NCBI GenBank assembly: GCA_019237095.1 | Contig: JAFAHT010000077.1 | Location: 1 to 32,020, forward strand | DNA: 32,020 nt | Source of the DNA: Planctomycetaceae bacterium | GTDB lineage: Bacteria > Planctomycetota > Planctomycetia > Isosphaerales > Isosphaeraceae | Direction: 5' to 3' | Part shown: in pieces, positions 17,733-26,895 of the stretch | Layout: each line of letters opens with the position of its first letter | How positions within the stretch are numbered: position 1 is the first letter of the stretch | Notes under the pieces: generated by a model | Told to the model about the DNA's origin: nothing | The model's database searches: none | What the model saw: only the letters and a program-made list of their open reading frames with translations | Made by a program: the position numbers and the translations under genes

Positions 17733-19409
17733 ATGTTTCTTCGCGATAATCCTGTATTGACACGCGAATTGCTTGTCACGTTGCGGTCGCCTCGCGCCTT
17801 CGTGCTTCAGTTGCTCTATGTCTCGGCCTTGGGCGCGCTGGTCTACTTTTACTGGCCGGCTGGCGAGGACGGCACGCGCCATGTCAGCCCGGGGGTGGCC
17901 CGGCGCCTCTTTGACATCTTCTTCCTCGGGCAGTTCTTTCTCGTGTCGCTCATGGCTCCCACGTTCGCCGCGGGGAGCATTACCGGCGAGAAGGAGCGGA
18001 AGACTTACGAGATGCTTCTGGCCAGTCCACTGCGGCCGGGCACGATCCTGGTCGGCAAGCTGCTCAGCTCGCTGTCGTACCTGGTGATCCTGATTCTCTC
18101 GAGCCTTCCCCTGATGATGCTCTGCTACTTGCTGGGCGGGCTGCTGCTTTCGGAGATCACGCGCAGCTACCTGGTGCTGATCCTGGCCGCGGGTACCTTC
18201 GGCTTGCTGAGCGTGGCTTGCTCGAGTTATTTCCGCCGCACCAGCTCGGCCCTGGTCGTCAGCTACCTGGTGACCCTGCCCCTGTCTCTGCTCTGCGTCG
18301 CACTGACCCGCACTGAGGATGTCGTCATCCGAGATTTCGTTTCGATTGCCATCCTCCCCCCCTGGTGCCTTGCACTCTGGACGGTTTTGGAGATTCTGAT
18401 CAATCGCCGGCTGCTTCATCCCCCGGACGTCGGCAGCGAGGGCAAGGACGTCGTCGATGAGGAAGAGGAGATGAAGTACGCGATCGGTGTCGTGATCGAC
18501 CGTGACCTTTTCCCCGACAAGCTGTTTGCTCCGGCCAAGCGCGTCGATCTCATGCCCGACGGAGCCAACCCCGTCCTGGAGAAGGAGCTGCGGAGCGAGA
18601 TCTTCAGCCAGGGAACGCTGATGTTGCGGGTCGTGATCCAGGTGAGTATGCTGCTGTCAATTCCCTTGATGGCCGGGCTCTTGTTCTTGTGGTCGGACAG
18701 GGCGCCGTATTACGTGGCCTACGTGCTGACGTTCAATCTTCTCGTGGGGCCGGTGTTCTCGTCCGGCAGCATCACCCAGGAGCGTGAGCGGCAAACCCTC
18801 GCCTTGCTCTTGACCACGTTGCTCACACCGGGGCGAATCATCCTGGCGAAGCTGGTCGCCGCTCTCCGGGTCTCGACTGTCTTGACTTTCCTGCTCACCG
18901 AGCAGTTGCTGCTGGCCTACATCCTACTTCAGGAGTTGAGGTATCGGTTCTGGACGCTGCTGGTTTTCCTCTTGATCATTGCCACAACCTGTCTGGCCAC
19001 ATCGTCAGTCGGCCTGATGTGCTCGGCGCTGGTGCGGCGCACCTCGACGGCCATGATCTTGACCTACCTGACCCTGCTGGTCCTCTTCGTGCTGCCGATG
19101 GGACTGAGCTGGTATCTCGAAGGGATTAGCCAGGACCAGTCGTTCACGCCTGGACGACTGGCGGCGATCACGGTCACCAGCCCATTCTCGGCCGCCCTCA
19201 GCGTTCCCATGCACACCGGCCGCATCGAGAACTGGACCGGCCACTCGCTGCACGTCCCACCGCCGGTATTGATCCAGCTCACGCGCAATCTCGCCTTGCC
19301 CGTGTGGGCCATATTCCTGGCGATTTACCCCCCGCTGAGCCTCGTTTTCGTGGGGATCAGCTATCTGGCATTCCGGTGGCGATGGTGGAAGGCGGGGGAT
19401 TCGGGTTGA
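17733..19409 (+). CDS. ABC-2 type permease, internally duplicated
   Basis: 558 residues and about twelve hydrophobic segments in two halves. The halves are homologous: NPVLTRELLVTLRSP near residue 6 matches NPVLEKELRSEIFSQ near residue 279, and SITGEKERKTYEMLL matches SITQERERQTLALLL, each followed by a PG-I-x-x-KL stretch and a hydrophobic run. A cytoplasmic linker of about 45 residues, rich in Asp/Glu, separates them. A single chain therefore supplies both membrane halves usually given by a homo- or heterodimer. It pairs with the upstream ATPase. Confidence 0.9.
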   Translation: MFLRDNPVLTRELLVTLRSPRAFVLQLLYVSALGALVYFYWPAGEDGTRHVSPGVARRLFDIFFLGQFFLVSLMAPTFAAGSITGEKERKTYEMLLASPLRPGTILVGKLLSSLSYLVILILSSLPLMMLCYLLGGLLLSEITRSYLVLILAAGTFGLLSVACSSYFRRTSSALVVSYLVTLPLSLLCVALTRTEDVVIRDFVSIAILPPWCLALWTVLEILINRRLLHPPDVGSEGKDVVDEEEEMKYAIGVVIDRDLFPDKLFAPAKRVDLMPDGANPVLEKELRSEIFSQGTLMLRVVIQVSMLLSIPLMAGLLFLWSDRAPYYVAYVLTFNLLVGPVFSSGSITQERERQTLALLLTTLLTPGRIILAKLVAALRVSTVLTFLLTEQLLLAYILLQELRYRFWTLLVFLLIIATTCLATSSVGLMCSALVRRTSTAMILTYLTLLVLFVLPMGLSWYLEGISQDQSFTPGRLAAITVTSPFSAALSVPMHTGRIENWTGHSLHVPPPVLIQLTRNLALPVWAIFLAIYPPLSLVFVGISYLAFRWRWWKAGDSG

Positions 19410-20050
19410 GAAGCAGCGTCTGCGCGAACTTCGGCATGGTTCTCACGGGGCAGGCGTTCGATCGGCCAGAGTTCCTTCGTTGAGATACCACATGCCATCG
19501 GGCCCGCGGACAAAGCTTCGTTCCAGGAGCAACATGCCATCGGGCCCGCGGACAAAGCTTCGTTCCAGGAGCATGCTCCATATCGGCCCCTCGCCGTGGC
19601 GGCCTCTGACCAGCACCCGCAACCTGAAGCGGGCATCGATCTCGGTCGTTCCGGCGCTCTTCTCGGCGTGGAACTCCTCAATCTGAAAGACCAGGGGACA
19701 GAACCGGCCGGCGTAGCCCTCATGGAGTTCTCATTCCCGTCTCATCTTCGCCTGTCAGTATTTGAACCCGAGCTTGTACAGGCCGTGCGTAACCTAACCT
19801 ATTGTGAATTGGATTCTCCGCTTCGCTGCCGACAAGATCCCACAGCCAAATTCTTCCCCGATCCGAATCAAGAGTCGTCGCTCAAAATGCCGAATTATGC
19901 GACAGAACCCGTGTGACCTGGCCAATCATAACAATCGACAACTTCCCTACCAACGCTCTTGACTGAAGGCCTGTCGGTGCGGGCTCGACGACCTAAATAT
20001 CCTGTATTCCAAGGTTTACAGTGCCGAAGCAGGCCAGGGGCTTGTCAGTG
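19410..20050. other. Gene-poor region with decayed minus-strand coding sequence
   Basis: No intact gene is supported. On the minus strand a frame without a start codon runs from about 19727 to 19445. It includes FCPLVFQIEEFHAEK, TTEIDARFRLRVLVRGRHGE, WSMLLERSFVRGPDGM (given twice by the 42-bp repeat) and WYLNEGTLADRTPAP before a stop. Farther upstream another short frame ends GLYKLGFKY. These look like pieces of one or two lost genes, in sequence more AT-rich than the neighbours. The promoter of the secretin cluster must lie in the right part. Confidence 0.45.
19490..19573. repeat. 42-bp direct tandem repeat, two copies
   Basis: Two identical adjacent copies, 19490-19531 and 19532-19573, beginning acatgccatcgggcccgcgg. 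The period is a multiple of three, and on the minus strand each copy encodes the same 14 residues (LLERSFVRGPDGM plus one), so the duplication kept the reading frame of the old coding sequence. Confidence 0.9.
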
Positions 20051-22114
20051 ATGACCGATTACCAGACCCGGAACGGCCGAACTGGACCGCGATCTTGGTT
20101 CTGGCCTTTGCTGCTTATCCTGGCCGTGTCGGGATTGTTACTCACGGCAGGTAGTCGTGCCGAGGCTCAGACCCAGGACGCCAAGATCATCACCATCCCG
20201 CCGCCGTCGCCGACACCGCCGCAACGGCCTGGTGGCTCGTCGGCCGGACCGACGGCTGCCGTTCCCGCCGAAGCGGTAGAGTTTCCTCTGCCACGACAGG
20301 GCGCGGTTCCCCCACCTCCCGCTCCGGGTCAGGGGATTCCCAGGGTCATCCCGATCGAACCACTGCCGGGTCAGCTTCAAGGGCAAACCCCTGCCGCATC
20401 GCGGCCCAAGCTGATCCAGCTCCGGCGTGACTCGACTGGCCTGGTTCCGGCGCGTCCCCCCGGCCCAACTCCGCGCCGGACCTACGACGAGGTTGCCGGG
20501 GATGTGTCCAACCTAATCGAGAGTTGGAAGGACGGATCGATCAAAGGACAGTTGAAGATCCAGGAGCCAGAGGCCGAGATCGCCCTCGTCGCGGGCGAAT
20601 GCAAGGTCATCCAGACCAAGCGAACGTTGACGCGTGTGGTGGTCTCCAACCCGCTGGTCGCCGACGTGGAGTTGTTGGCCGATCAGCCGGAAGCGCGGCT
20701 CCTGAACGTCACCGGTAAGTCGTTCGGCACCACCAGCTTGACCCTCTGGGATGAGAGCAATCGCCCCGTTTCCTTCCTCGTCCGGGTCACGGTGGACTCA
20801 AAGGAGCTGGAGACGCGAGTCAACCAGGCATTCCCTGGTGCCCAGGTCAAGGTCCGCCAGGTCGGTAGCCAGATCATCCTCGATGGCCAGGTGCCCGACG
20901 CCAAGATGATGTCCGACATCCTCCAGGTCGTTCAGGCTGCCATCCGGACGAGTCCAGGCTTCCGAATGACGATGGGCGGCATGATGGGCGGCGGCGGAGC
21001 GACCGGGGGAGCCGGAGGTGGCATGGCGGGTGGTGCTGGCGGGATGGCTGGCGGGATGGGCGGAGCCGCTGCAGGCCTGACCATCATCAATCGAGTCATC
21101 ATTCCTGGGCCCCGACAGGTGTTGCTGCACGTCAAGATCGCTGTGCTCAACCGCACGGCCATCCGGCAGCTCGGAATCAATTGGCTCGATACCAAAGGGA
21201 AATCGATCATAGGCTCCACGGTCGGCCAGCTCGCCTCGGTGTCGGGCACCGGCACCGCCAGCCATTCCACAGGGGCGGCCAATCCCATCGGCTTCCTCTC
21301 GCCGGTGACCTCGACGTTCAACGCCACGGGAACCGCATCCAACAGCCCCGTCGGCCAGCTCTTTGGCATCTTCGACTCGGGGCATTTCTCCCTGTTCATC
21401 AATGCACTGCGCAGTAATGCCTTGGCCAAGATCCTCGCCGAGCCGAACCTGATGGCCTTGGACGGTCAGCCCGCGCGATTCCTGAGCGGCGGCTATTTCC
21501 CCTTCCCCGTCCCCCAGAGCTCGTCGATTCCTGGGGGTACGGCGGTGGTCACGATCCAATTCCGCCGGTTCGGAACCATCCTGAACTTCATCCCCCAAAT
21601 TCTCCCCAACGACGTGATCCGCCTCGATGTCGAACCGGTCATCAGCCAGTTGAATTTCCCCGAGGGAACGACAGTCAACGGAGGTCGAGTGCCGGCGATC
21701 GACGAGCGGAGCGCCCGGACCGTAGTTGAGCTCCGGGAGGGACAGACCCTCGCCATCGCCGGCCTGATCCAGCTCTTGACCACCGCCACCACGGTTCGGA
21801 TCCCCGGTCTCGGTGATCTCCCGCTGGTGGGGCCCTGGTTCAGCTCCAATGACGTCGAGAGCCGTGAGGAAGAGACGATCATCCTGGTAACGCCGGAGTT
21901 GGTTGCGCCCCTGGACAAGCACGAGGTCACCGAAGCGCCCGGCGACCGGGTCTATCAGCCCAACGATGCGGAGTTTTACTTGCTCGGCCGCATGGAAGGG
22001 AAGCTAGGACGGGAGTTCCGCGCTACCGTCGCGGATCAGGACCCGCTCCGGCTGATGAAGCACTTTCAGAGCGAGCGGCAGTGGGTCATTGGACCCCACG
22101 GCTATGCCGATTGA
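20051..22114 (+). CDS. Secretin, CpaC/type II-III secretion family
   Basis: 687 residues. It should form the outer-membrane channel of a Tad-type pilus or type II-like secretion system. A signal segment (SWFWPLLLILAVSGLLLTAG) is followed by a Pro-rich linker. A pilus-type N-terminal domain spans about residues 180-246 (LVAGECKVIQTKRTLTRVVV, then SFGTTSLTLWDE), with a BON-like domain after it. A Gly/Met/Ala-rich insert lies at about 305-342. The secretin core runs from about 350 to 626 (AEPNLMALDGQPARFLSGG, then RTVVELREGQTLAIAGL, then RIPGLGDLPLVGPWF and EETIILVTPELV). ATG 20051 is preferred; an in-frame GTG at 20021 has AAGG nearby and is also possible. Two downstream genes look co-transcribed. 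Confidence 0.9.
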   Translation: MTDYQTRNGRTGPRSWFWPLLLILAVSGLLLTAGSRAEAQTQDAKIITIPPPSPTPPQRPGGSSAGPTAAVPAEAVEFPLPRQGAVPPPPAPGQGIPRVIPIEPLPGQLQGQTPAASRPKLIQLRRDSTGLVPARPPGPTPRRTYDEVAGDVSNLIESWKDGSIKGQLKIQEPEAEIALVAGECKVIQTKRTLTRVVVSNPLVADVELLADQPEARLLNVTGKSFGTTSLTLWDESNRPVSFLVRVTVDSKELETRVNQAFPGAQVKVRQVGSQIILDGQVPDAKMMSDILQVVQAAIRTSPGFRMTMGGMMGGGGATGGAGGGMAGGAGGMAGGMGGAAAGLTIINRVIIPGPRQVLLHVKIAVLNRTAIRQLGINWLDTKGKSIIGSTVGQLASVSGTGTASHSTGAANPIGFLSPVTSTFNATGTASNSPVGQLFGIFDSGHFSLFINALRSNALAKILAEPNLMALDGQPARFLSGGYFPFPVPQSSSIPGGTAVVTIQFRRFGTILNFIPQILPNDVIRLDVEPVISQLNFPEGTTVNGGRVPAIDERSARTVVELREGQTLAIAGLIQLLTTATTVRIPGLGDLPLVGPWFSSNDVESREEETIILVTPELVAPLDKHEVTEAPGDRVYQPNDAEFYLLGRMEGKLGREFRATVADQDPLRLMKHFQSERQWVIGPHGYAD

Positions 22115-22248
22115 TCTTATCTGCGTGCACGAACCGCCCGCGGTCTCCGTCCGGATCCGCTGCGTCGTGCGATCCAAACCCGATTGACCCCGCAGGGCCG
22201 GCGGACGGCACGGCACGCACGCGGGGGGAACGTTCAAGGGAGATGGTG

Positions 22249-22893
22249 ATGCGTCACGATCGAATCCGGGTTTCCTGGTGGTCCGGCCTGGCGATGGCCA
22301 CGGGCTTGATCGCCGGCAGCGTCTGGGCTCAACCGCCCGAGGTCTCTCCTGGGCCTTCCCAGGCTTGCGAGCGCACGGGACTGTTGCACCGGTGGATTCA
22401 CCATTCGGCCCATGCCCTGCAGGACAAGTGGATTGGCTATCCCGAGAACTTCATCGAGCCCCCGCTTGGCTATTACGTGACGGAGCAGATGACCATGCAA
22501 GTGGCCAAGGCGGATCCTCACCGGTTCACGCTGTACAGGAGCGACTTCCTTCCCGGCACCGATCGCTTCTCTCCCACGGGAGCGTCGCGATTCAACCTCA
22601 TGTATTCCCGGCTCGGAGGGTGGCTGGGGCCGGTGGTCATCGAGTGGACGCCGGATGAGCCCGGGCTTGCGGAAGCTCGTCGCCAGGCCGTGCTGGTGAC
22701 CATGCAAATGGCCGGACGGCCGATCATCCCGGAGCGCGTGGTCATCGGTCCCTCTCCCTATCCGGGAGCCATGGGTGCCGAGGCCGGTAACAACTTCACT
22801 ACCATTCTCACGCGCAGCCAGCAGGCCGGGCTGGCGTATCCACCGACACCCCAGTCGGCAGCTTACGCCTACAGTACCGGGGGAGGTCAATAA
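22249..22893 (+). CDS. Secreted protein of unknown function in the secretin cluster
   Basis: 214 residues. I do not recognise it. The start is placed at the second of two near ATGs (22249) because AAGGGAG is then at a proper distance; the ATG at 22243 abuts it. A signal peptide ends near WAQPP. The mature part includes HHSAHALQDKWIGYPENFIE, then LGYYVTEQMTMQVAKADPHR, and a conserved-looking end RPIIPERVVIGPSPYPGAMG. Its place between a secretin and a TPR gene, with the next start one base past its own stop, suggests an accessory periplasmic or outer-membrane part of the same machine. Confidence 0.75.
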   Translation: MRHDRIRVSWWSGLAMATGLIAGSVWAQPPEVSPGPSQACERTGLLHRWIHHSAHALQDKWIGYPENFIEPPLGYYVTEQMTMQVAKADPHRFTLYRSDFLPGTDRFSPTGASRFNLMYSRLGGWLGPVVIEWTPDEPGLAEARRQAVLVTMQMAGRPIIPERVVIGPSPYPGAMGAEAGNNFTTILTRSQQAGLAYPPTPQSAAYAYSTGGGQ

Positions 22894-22894
22894 C

Positions 22895-23911
22895 ATGAGA
22901 AATTCAAGAAGTCGAAATGCCTCTCTCACGATCGGGCCATCCCTTGACCACTGCCGATGGGGGCTGGCCCTTCTGTCCTGCGTCGCGGTGATCTCGACCC
23001 TGGTTCTCTCGGCGAGCGGCCAAGCAGGTCCGCCGAGTCAGAAAACCGAACAGGATCCCAGCCCGCCAGCCGCGCCCGAGGCCCTCGCGCCGGGAACGGT
23101 CGCGGTCGATCTGACCAAGGCCCATGATCCCAACGAATTCCGCAAGGACGTCACCCAGGATCAACGAATCCACGTTCATATCGATTTTGGTCGCGTGTTC
23201 GAGAGCCAGGGGAACTTCGAAGCGGCCCTGGCGGAATACCAGCAGGCGCTGGCCGCTTGTGAGCATAAGGGTATCGGCCGGACCCGATCAGCCGATGAGG
23301 CGCTGGCGCATCGCCGGATCGGCAACGCACTTGACCGGCTGGGCCGCTTCGCGCAAGCGGAGATGCACTACAAGAAAGCCCTGAAGCTCAGCCCGAGGGA
23401 TCCCAAGATCTGGAATGACGCCGGCTACAGCTACTATCTCCAGGGGCGGTGGGCCGATGCTGAACGAACTTTCAAATCCGGCTCGAGGCTCGCGCCTGAG
23501 GACGTCAAGCTCAAGACCAACCTGGGACTGACGCTGGCCGCTGCTGGCCGAACCAAAGAGGCGTTGCCGCTACTCAGCCAGTACAGTGGTGATGCGATCG
23601 GCCACGCCAACCTCGGCTTCTTGCTCGCGGCAACCGGCCAGGTCGAGCTGGCTCGCCAGCAGTACCTCCAGGCCCTTGCTCTCCGTCCCAGCCTTGCCCT
23701 GGCCCGCCGCGCCCTGGCACAGCTTGACCGTGCCCAGGACGCCGAAGCGGTTGCCGCGGCGGGACAGGCCGGTGCGCAACCGGTCATCACCGCTTCTGCA
23801 AGGGCCAGCGATGACACCGTGCTCAAGGCCGCGACCACGAGGAGCCGGATCCCACCAGCCCGCCAGTCCACCGCTGCTCCGCCGTCTGAACCTCCGCTTT
23901 CAGGGCCGTGA
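22895..23911 (+). CDS. TPR-repeat protein, TadD-like
   Basis: 338 residues. An N-terminal hydrophobic segment ([19 protein letters not shown]) acts as signal or anchor. Tetratricopeptide repeats cover about residues 85-290, with units such as [38 protein letters not shown] and [20 protein letters not shown]. The tail is Ala/Pro-rich. The ATG at 22895 lies one base after the previous stop and has GGGAGG nine bases upstream, inside the previous gene, so translational coupling is likely. In Tad systems TadD is a TPR lipoprotein that assists the secretin; no lipobox is visible here. Confidence 0.85.
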   Translation: MRNSRSRNASLTIGPSLDHCRWGLALLSCVAVISTLVLSASGQAGPPSQKTEQDPSPPAAPEALAPGTVAVDLTKAHDPNEFRKDVTQDQRIHVHIDFGRVFESQGNFEAALAEYQQALAACEHKGIGRTRSADEALAHRRIGNALDRLGRFAQAEMHYKKALKLSPRDPKIWNDAGYSYYLQGRWADAERTFKSGSRLAPEDVKLKTNLGLTLAAAGRTKEALPLLSQYSGDAIGHANLGFLLAATGQVELARQQYLQALALRPSLALARRALAQLDRAQDAEAVAAAGQAGAQPVITASARASDDTVLKAATTRSRIPPARQSTAAPPSEPPLSGP

Positions 23912-24157
23912 GTCAATTTGCACGGCTGCCACGCGTATTGTCCCCGGTGAGCTCATGCGATCAAGCCTCCTCAGGCCTCTGCCGGCTTGCCCAGCGATTC
24001 CTCGAGCTTCACAAATGGCAAGATCATGACAAGGCCTCTGCTCTGAAGGCGTTTCGCTAGCATTTGCTGATCCTTGGAACCCTGGCTCCCGCGCCAGTTC
24101 GGCCCCACCCCAGGCCTTGACAAGGGTTCCCTGGGTCGGTGCAATGAACTGATCAAC

Positions 24158-24231
24158 GTGCCCGTAGCTCAACTGGATAGAGCGTCGGCCTCCGGAGCCG
24201 AAGGTTGAGGGTTCAAATCCCCCCGGGCATA
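24158..24231 (+). tRNA. tRNA-Arg (anticodon CCG)
   Basis: The acceptor GTGCCCG pairs with CGGGCAT (G-U first pair). The D stem is GCTC/GAGC, the anticodon stem TCGGC/GCCGA encloses CTCCGGA, so the anticodon is CCG, reading CGG. The T arm is GAGGG-TTCAAAT-CCCCC with one mismatch. The 3' CCA is not encoded. It is flanked by protein genes and has no integrase nearby. Confidence 0.95.
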
Positions 24232-24260
24232 CTCCTCTCGGTGACTGCGCGATTTTCAGT

Positions 24261-24980
24261 TCAGGAACGGACTGAGGATACGGCCTGGAAGAGGCGGCTC
24301 CAGGATCGGCCCGGGCGCAAGTTCAGCGCAACGGGCTTTGCCAAAGTGGATGGTGCGCTCGCCTCTCTTGGAGTTGGAGGTCGAAGTCCCCGGATGTAGC
24401 GGCCCAGGTCGACCAGCAAGAAGAGGGCAGCGGCCCCGGGGACGAGGAGCAAGACCGACACCACGCTGGAGACGGCGTCTGAGCGGCTCGTCGGTCCGCT
24501 TCCGGGGACGAATTGAAGGAACAGGCTGCGGGCCACGATCATCGCCGCCCAGATAAGGAACACGATCCCCCAGAGCTGGAGCACGCGAGAATACCAGGGC
24601 TCCGCCCCTGCTGCGTCCCAAACGGCCAGGGAAGGCGATGGTGTTTCCCAAGGCGCCGCGGCCGTCGAGAGAGAGCTTCGGGCTGGATCGACTCGTGCAT
24701 CGCCGCTCCCGTTGGAGGGAATTGCTTCTTCATCATTTTCCCAAGGATCACGGCTGTCAGCCACCGAGTGCGTCTCGGTAATCGCCTTGAGCTCGTACGA
24801 GGATGATCCGGGGCCAGTGACTGACTCCGATTCCGCGAGCATCCCGACGTCCGGGCCGGCAAGAAGCGCAAGCAGCTCAAAGCGAAATTGACATCTCGGG
24901 CATCTCGCGATGTGTGGACTATCCACGGCAGAGCTGGGGACCCTGCCCGAAAAGCCACAGTTCGGACACTGAATGATCAT
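24261..24980 (-). CDS. MJ0042-type zinc-ribbon membrane protein
   Basis: 239 residues from ATG 24980. The N-terminus [18 protein letters not shown], with the second pair in [12 protein letters not shown], is the MJ0042-type zinc finger found on many planctomycete and proteobacterial membrane proteins. A Ser/Glu-rich linker of about 100 residues leads to two hydrophobic segments ([20 protein letters not shown] and [20 protein letters not shown]). No catalytic motif is visible. It is the last of four minus-strand genes but 260 bp downstream of the flavoprotein gene, so may have its own promoter. Thirty bases separate its end from the tRNA-Arg gene. Confidence 0.8.
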   Translation of the reverse strand: MIIQCPNCGFSGRVPSSAVDSPHIARCPRCQFRFELLALLAGPDVGMLAESESVTGPGSSSYELKAITETHSVADSRDPWENDEEAIPSNGSGDARVDPARSSLSTAAAPWETPSPSLAVWDAAGAEPWYSRVLQLWGIVFLIWAAMIVARSLFLQFVPGSGPTSRSDAVSSVVSVLLLVPGAAALFLLVDLGRYIRGLRPPTPREASAPSTLAKPVALNLRPGRSWSRLFQAVSSVRS

Positions 24981-25240
24981 GAGGATCGCCCTGGTTTGCC
25001 AAAGTCCTGGTTCCTGCATGCCATGCTAAAAAGCCCAGTGAAGTTCGTCCAACGAATAATTGCTATGTTCGCTAAAAGCAGCAAATCCACGGCGGCGTGA
25101 TGCAGGGACCGCCCGTCTCGACACGAATCGTCCGAGTCTCTGTGATTCGTGTTGTTTTTTGATCAGAATTGACCGATCGCTGCTTGGTCTGCGCGGGAGA
25201 CGAACTCTGCCTCAGCCCTCGGTGTTCAGTCCGTTGCCAT

Positions 25241-26836
25241 TTAATGGGGCGGAGCATAGGCTGCGACGATGGCTCGGGCCGTGCGCAAACCATCCACGGC
25301 GGCGCTGATGATTCCGCCAGCAAAGCCGGCCCCTTCTCCACAGGGGTAAAGGCCCTCGATCCCGGGGCTTTGGCGGCCCAGCGGATCGCGCAGGATGCGC
25401 ACGGGCGAACTGCCGCGGGCCTCCGGGCCCGTCAGGGTTGCGTGCTTGAGGAAGAGCCCGTGAAACCGCCGGTCCATGATTGGCAGACCGTGCACCAGGG
25501 CCTCGGTGACCTTTTCGGGCAAGAGGCCGTTCAGGTCGGTAGGGGCGGTGCCCCGGCAAGAGCTCGAGGGAAGCTTGCCCCGGCTTGGCCGGGCCTGCAG
25601 GAAGTCGCCGACCCACTGGATCGGTGCGGCGTAAGATCGGCCTGCGACGAGATAGGCAAGGCGTTCGTAACGCTGCTGAAAGTGAACGCCGGCCAGAGGA
25701 TGGGAACTTCCGGTTTCCGCGGGGTTGACGGTCACGACCAGTCCGCTGTTGGCGAACGGGGAATCGTGCCGGCACTCACTCTGGCCGTTGGTGCAGAAGT
25801 AACCGGGTTCGCTGACGCTGGGCATCACATAGCCCCCTGCGCACATACAAAACGTGAACAGGTCGCAGTTCCCGGTGCGAACCGAGAGGCCGTAATCGGC
25901 TGCGCCGAGCGCGGGATGACCGCAGCGGGAGCCGTGGCAAGCCGAATCGATCTGCTTCTGGGGCTGCTCGATCCGGACACCGAGCTGGAATGGCTTGGCC
26001 TCGAGGGGGACGCCGCGGCGCAGGAGCATGCCGTAGGTATCTCGAGCGCTGTGGCCGATGGCGAGGATCACGACCTGGGCCGGAAAATGCCCCGAGCTGG
26101 TCAAAACACCCCGCAGCCGGCCGTCCTCGAGATCGAGGTCCTCGACCCGGCACGAGAATCGTATCTCCCCGCCCATCTGCTCGAACTTGCGCCGCAGGGT
26201 GCGCACGATCAGCGGCAGCCGGTTCGACCCGAGGTGGGGGCGATGCTCGTAGAGGATGGACGGCTTGCCGTGGCATTCGGCCAGAATTTCCAGGATCCGC
26301 AGCACGTCGGGCCCGGTACTGCGCGAGGTGAGCTTGCCGTCGCTGAAGGTGCCGGCCCCCCCCTCTCCAAAGAGATAGTTGCTTTCCGGGTCGAGCGCGC
26401 CCCCCGCGTCGAACCGGCGGACGTCGGCCACGCGTTCCTTCACGGCACGGCCGCGTTCCAAGATCAAGGGGCGGTAACCGTGCTCGGCCAAGAGGTAGCC
26501 GGCGATCAGACCGGCCGGGCCGGCGCCGATGATCACGGGCCGGTGGTCCAAAGGTCGCGAGCCGGGTTCGGGCCACCAGAATCGCTCGGGGACAAAAGGC
26601 TGGACCTCGGGATCCAGCCAGGATCGAACCTGGCGGGCCTCGAGGTCGGGCACCTCGACTTCCATCGCGTACATGAAATGGAGGTCGTCATGGCGCCGGG
26701 CATCCAGGCTCTTGCGGAGAATGCGCCAGTGCAGTACGGCCGCGCGGTCCAGGCCAAGGCGGCTGGCCGCGCGCGCGGGGAGGGCCTCCTCCGGATCATC
26801 GAGCTCCAGCCGAATGTTATTGATCTTGACCGACAT
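25241..26836 (-). CDS. FAD-dependent oxidoreductase, COG2509-like
   Basis: 531 residues from ATG 26836. The dinucleotide motif GAGPAGLIAG is at about residues 104-113, after an N-terminal domain of about 90 residues. Then come ERG at the second strand end, FGEGGAGTFSDGKL, a second ATG-like motif VVILAIGHSARDT, and the C-terminal FAD motif GLYPCGEGAGFAGG. The order fits the uncharacterised COG2509 FAD-dependent dehydrogenases. A Cys-containing stretch (CDLFTFCMCAGGYV) lies in the middle. It starts 59 bp after the phosphatase stop in the same direction, so the two are likely co-transcribed. The substrate is unknown; a redox link to signalling is only suggested by position. Confidence 0.88.
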   Translation of the reverse strand: MSVKINNIRLELDDPEEALPARAASRLGLDRAAVLHWRILRKSLDARRHDDLHFMYAMEVEVPDLEARQVRSWLDPEVQPFVPERFWWPEPGSRPLDHRPVIIGAGPAGLIAGYLLAEHGYRPLILERGRAVKERVADVRRFDAGGALDPESNYLFGEGGAGTFSDGKLTSRSTGPDVLRILEILAECHGKPSILYEHRPHLGSNRLPLIVRTLRRKFEQMGGEIRFSCRVEDLDLEDGRLRGVLTSSGHFPAQVVILAIGHSARDTYGMLLRRGVPLEAKPFQLGVRIEQPQKQIDSACHGSRCGHPALGAADYGLSVRTGNCDLFTFCMCAGGYVMPSVSEPGYFCTNGQSECRHDSPFANSGLVVTVNPAETGSSHPLAGVHFQQRYERLAYLVAGRSYAAPIQWVGDFLQARPSRGKLPSSSCRGTAPTDLNGLLPEKVTEALVHGLPIMDRRFHGLFLKHATLTGPEARGSSPVRILRDPLGRQSPGIEGLYPCGEGAGFAGGIISAAVDGLRTARAIVAAYAPPH

Positions 26837-26895
26837 GGCGAGGGGTCGCGGACGACGGAATAGATCAAGAAAGATGGCCCGCCCGGGGCAGCGCC

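Noticed and set aside
19490-19573. CRISPR-like repeat
   Set aside because: The two 42-bp copies are directly adjacent with no spacer, so it is a simple tandem duplication.
23900-24172. Short minus-strand open frames between the TPR gene and tRNA-Arg(CCG)
   Set aside because: One ends in a protein-like stretch ([20 protein letters not shown]), but it overlaps the tRNA neighbourhood, lacks a ribosome-binding site and matches no family I know; not enough to call a gene.
25169-26863. 564-codon plus-strand open frame
   Set aside because: It is antisense to the FAD oxidoreductase, whose dinucleotide motifs are clear.
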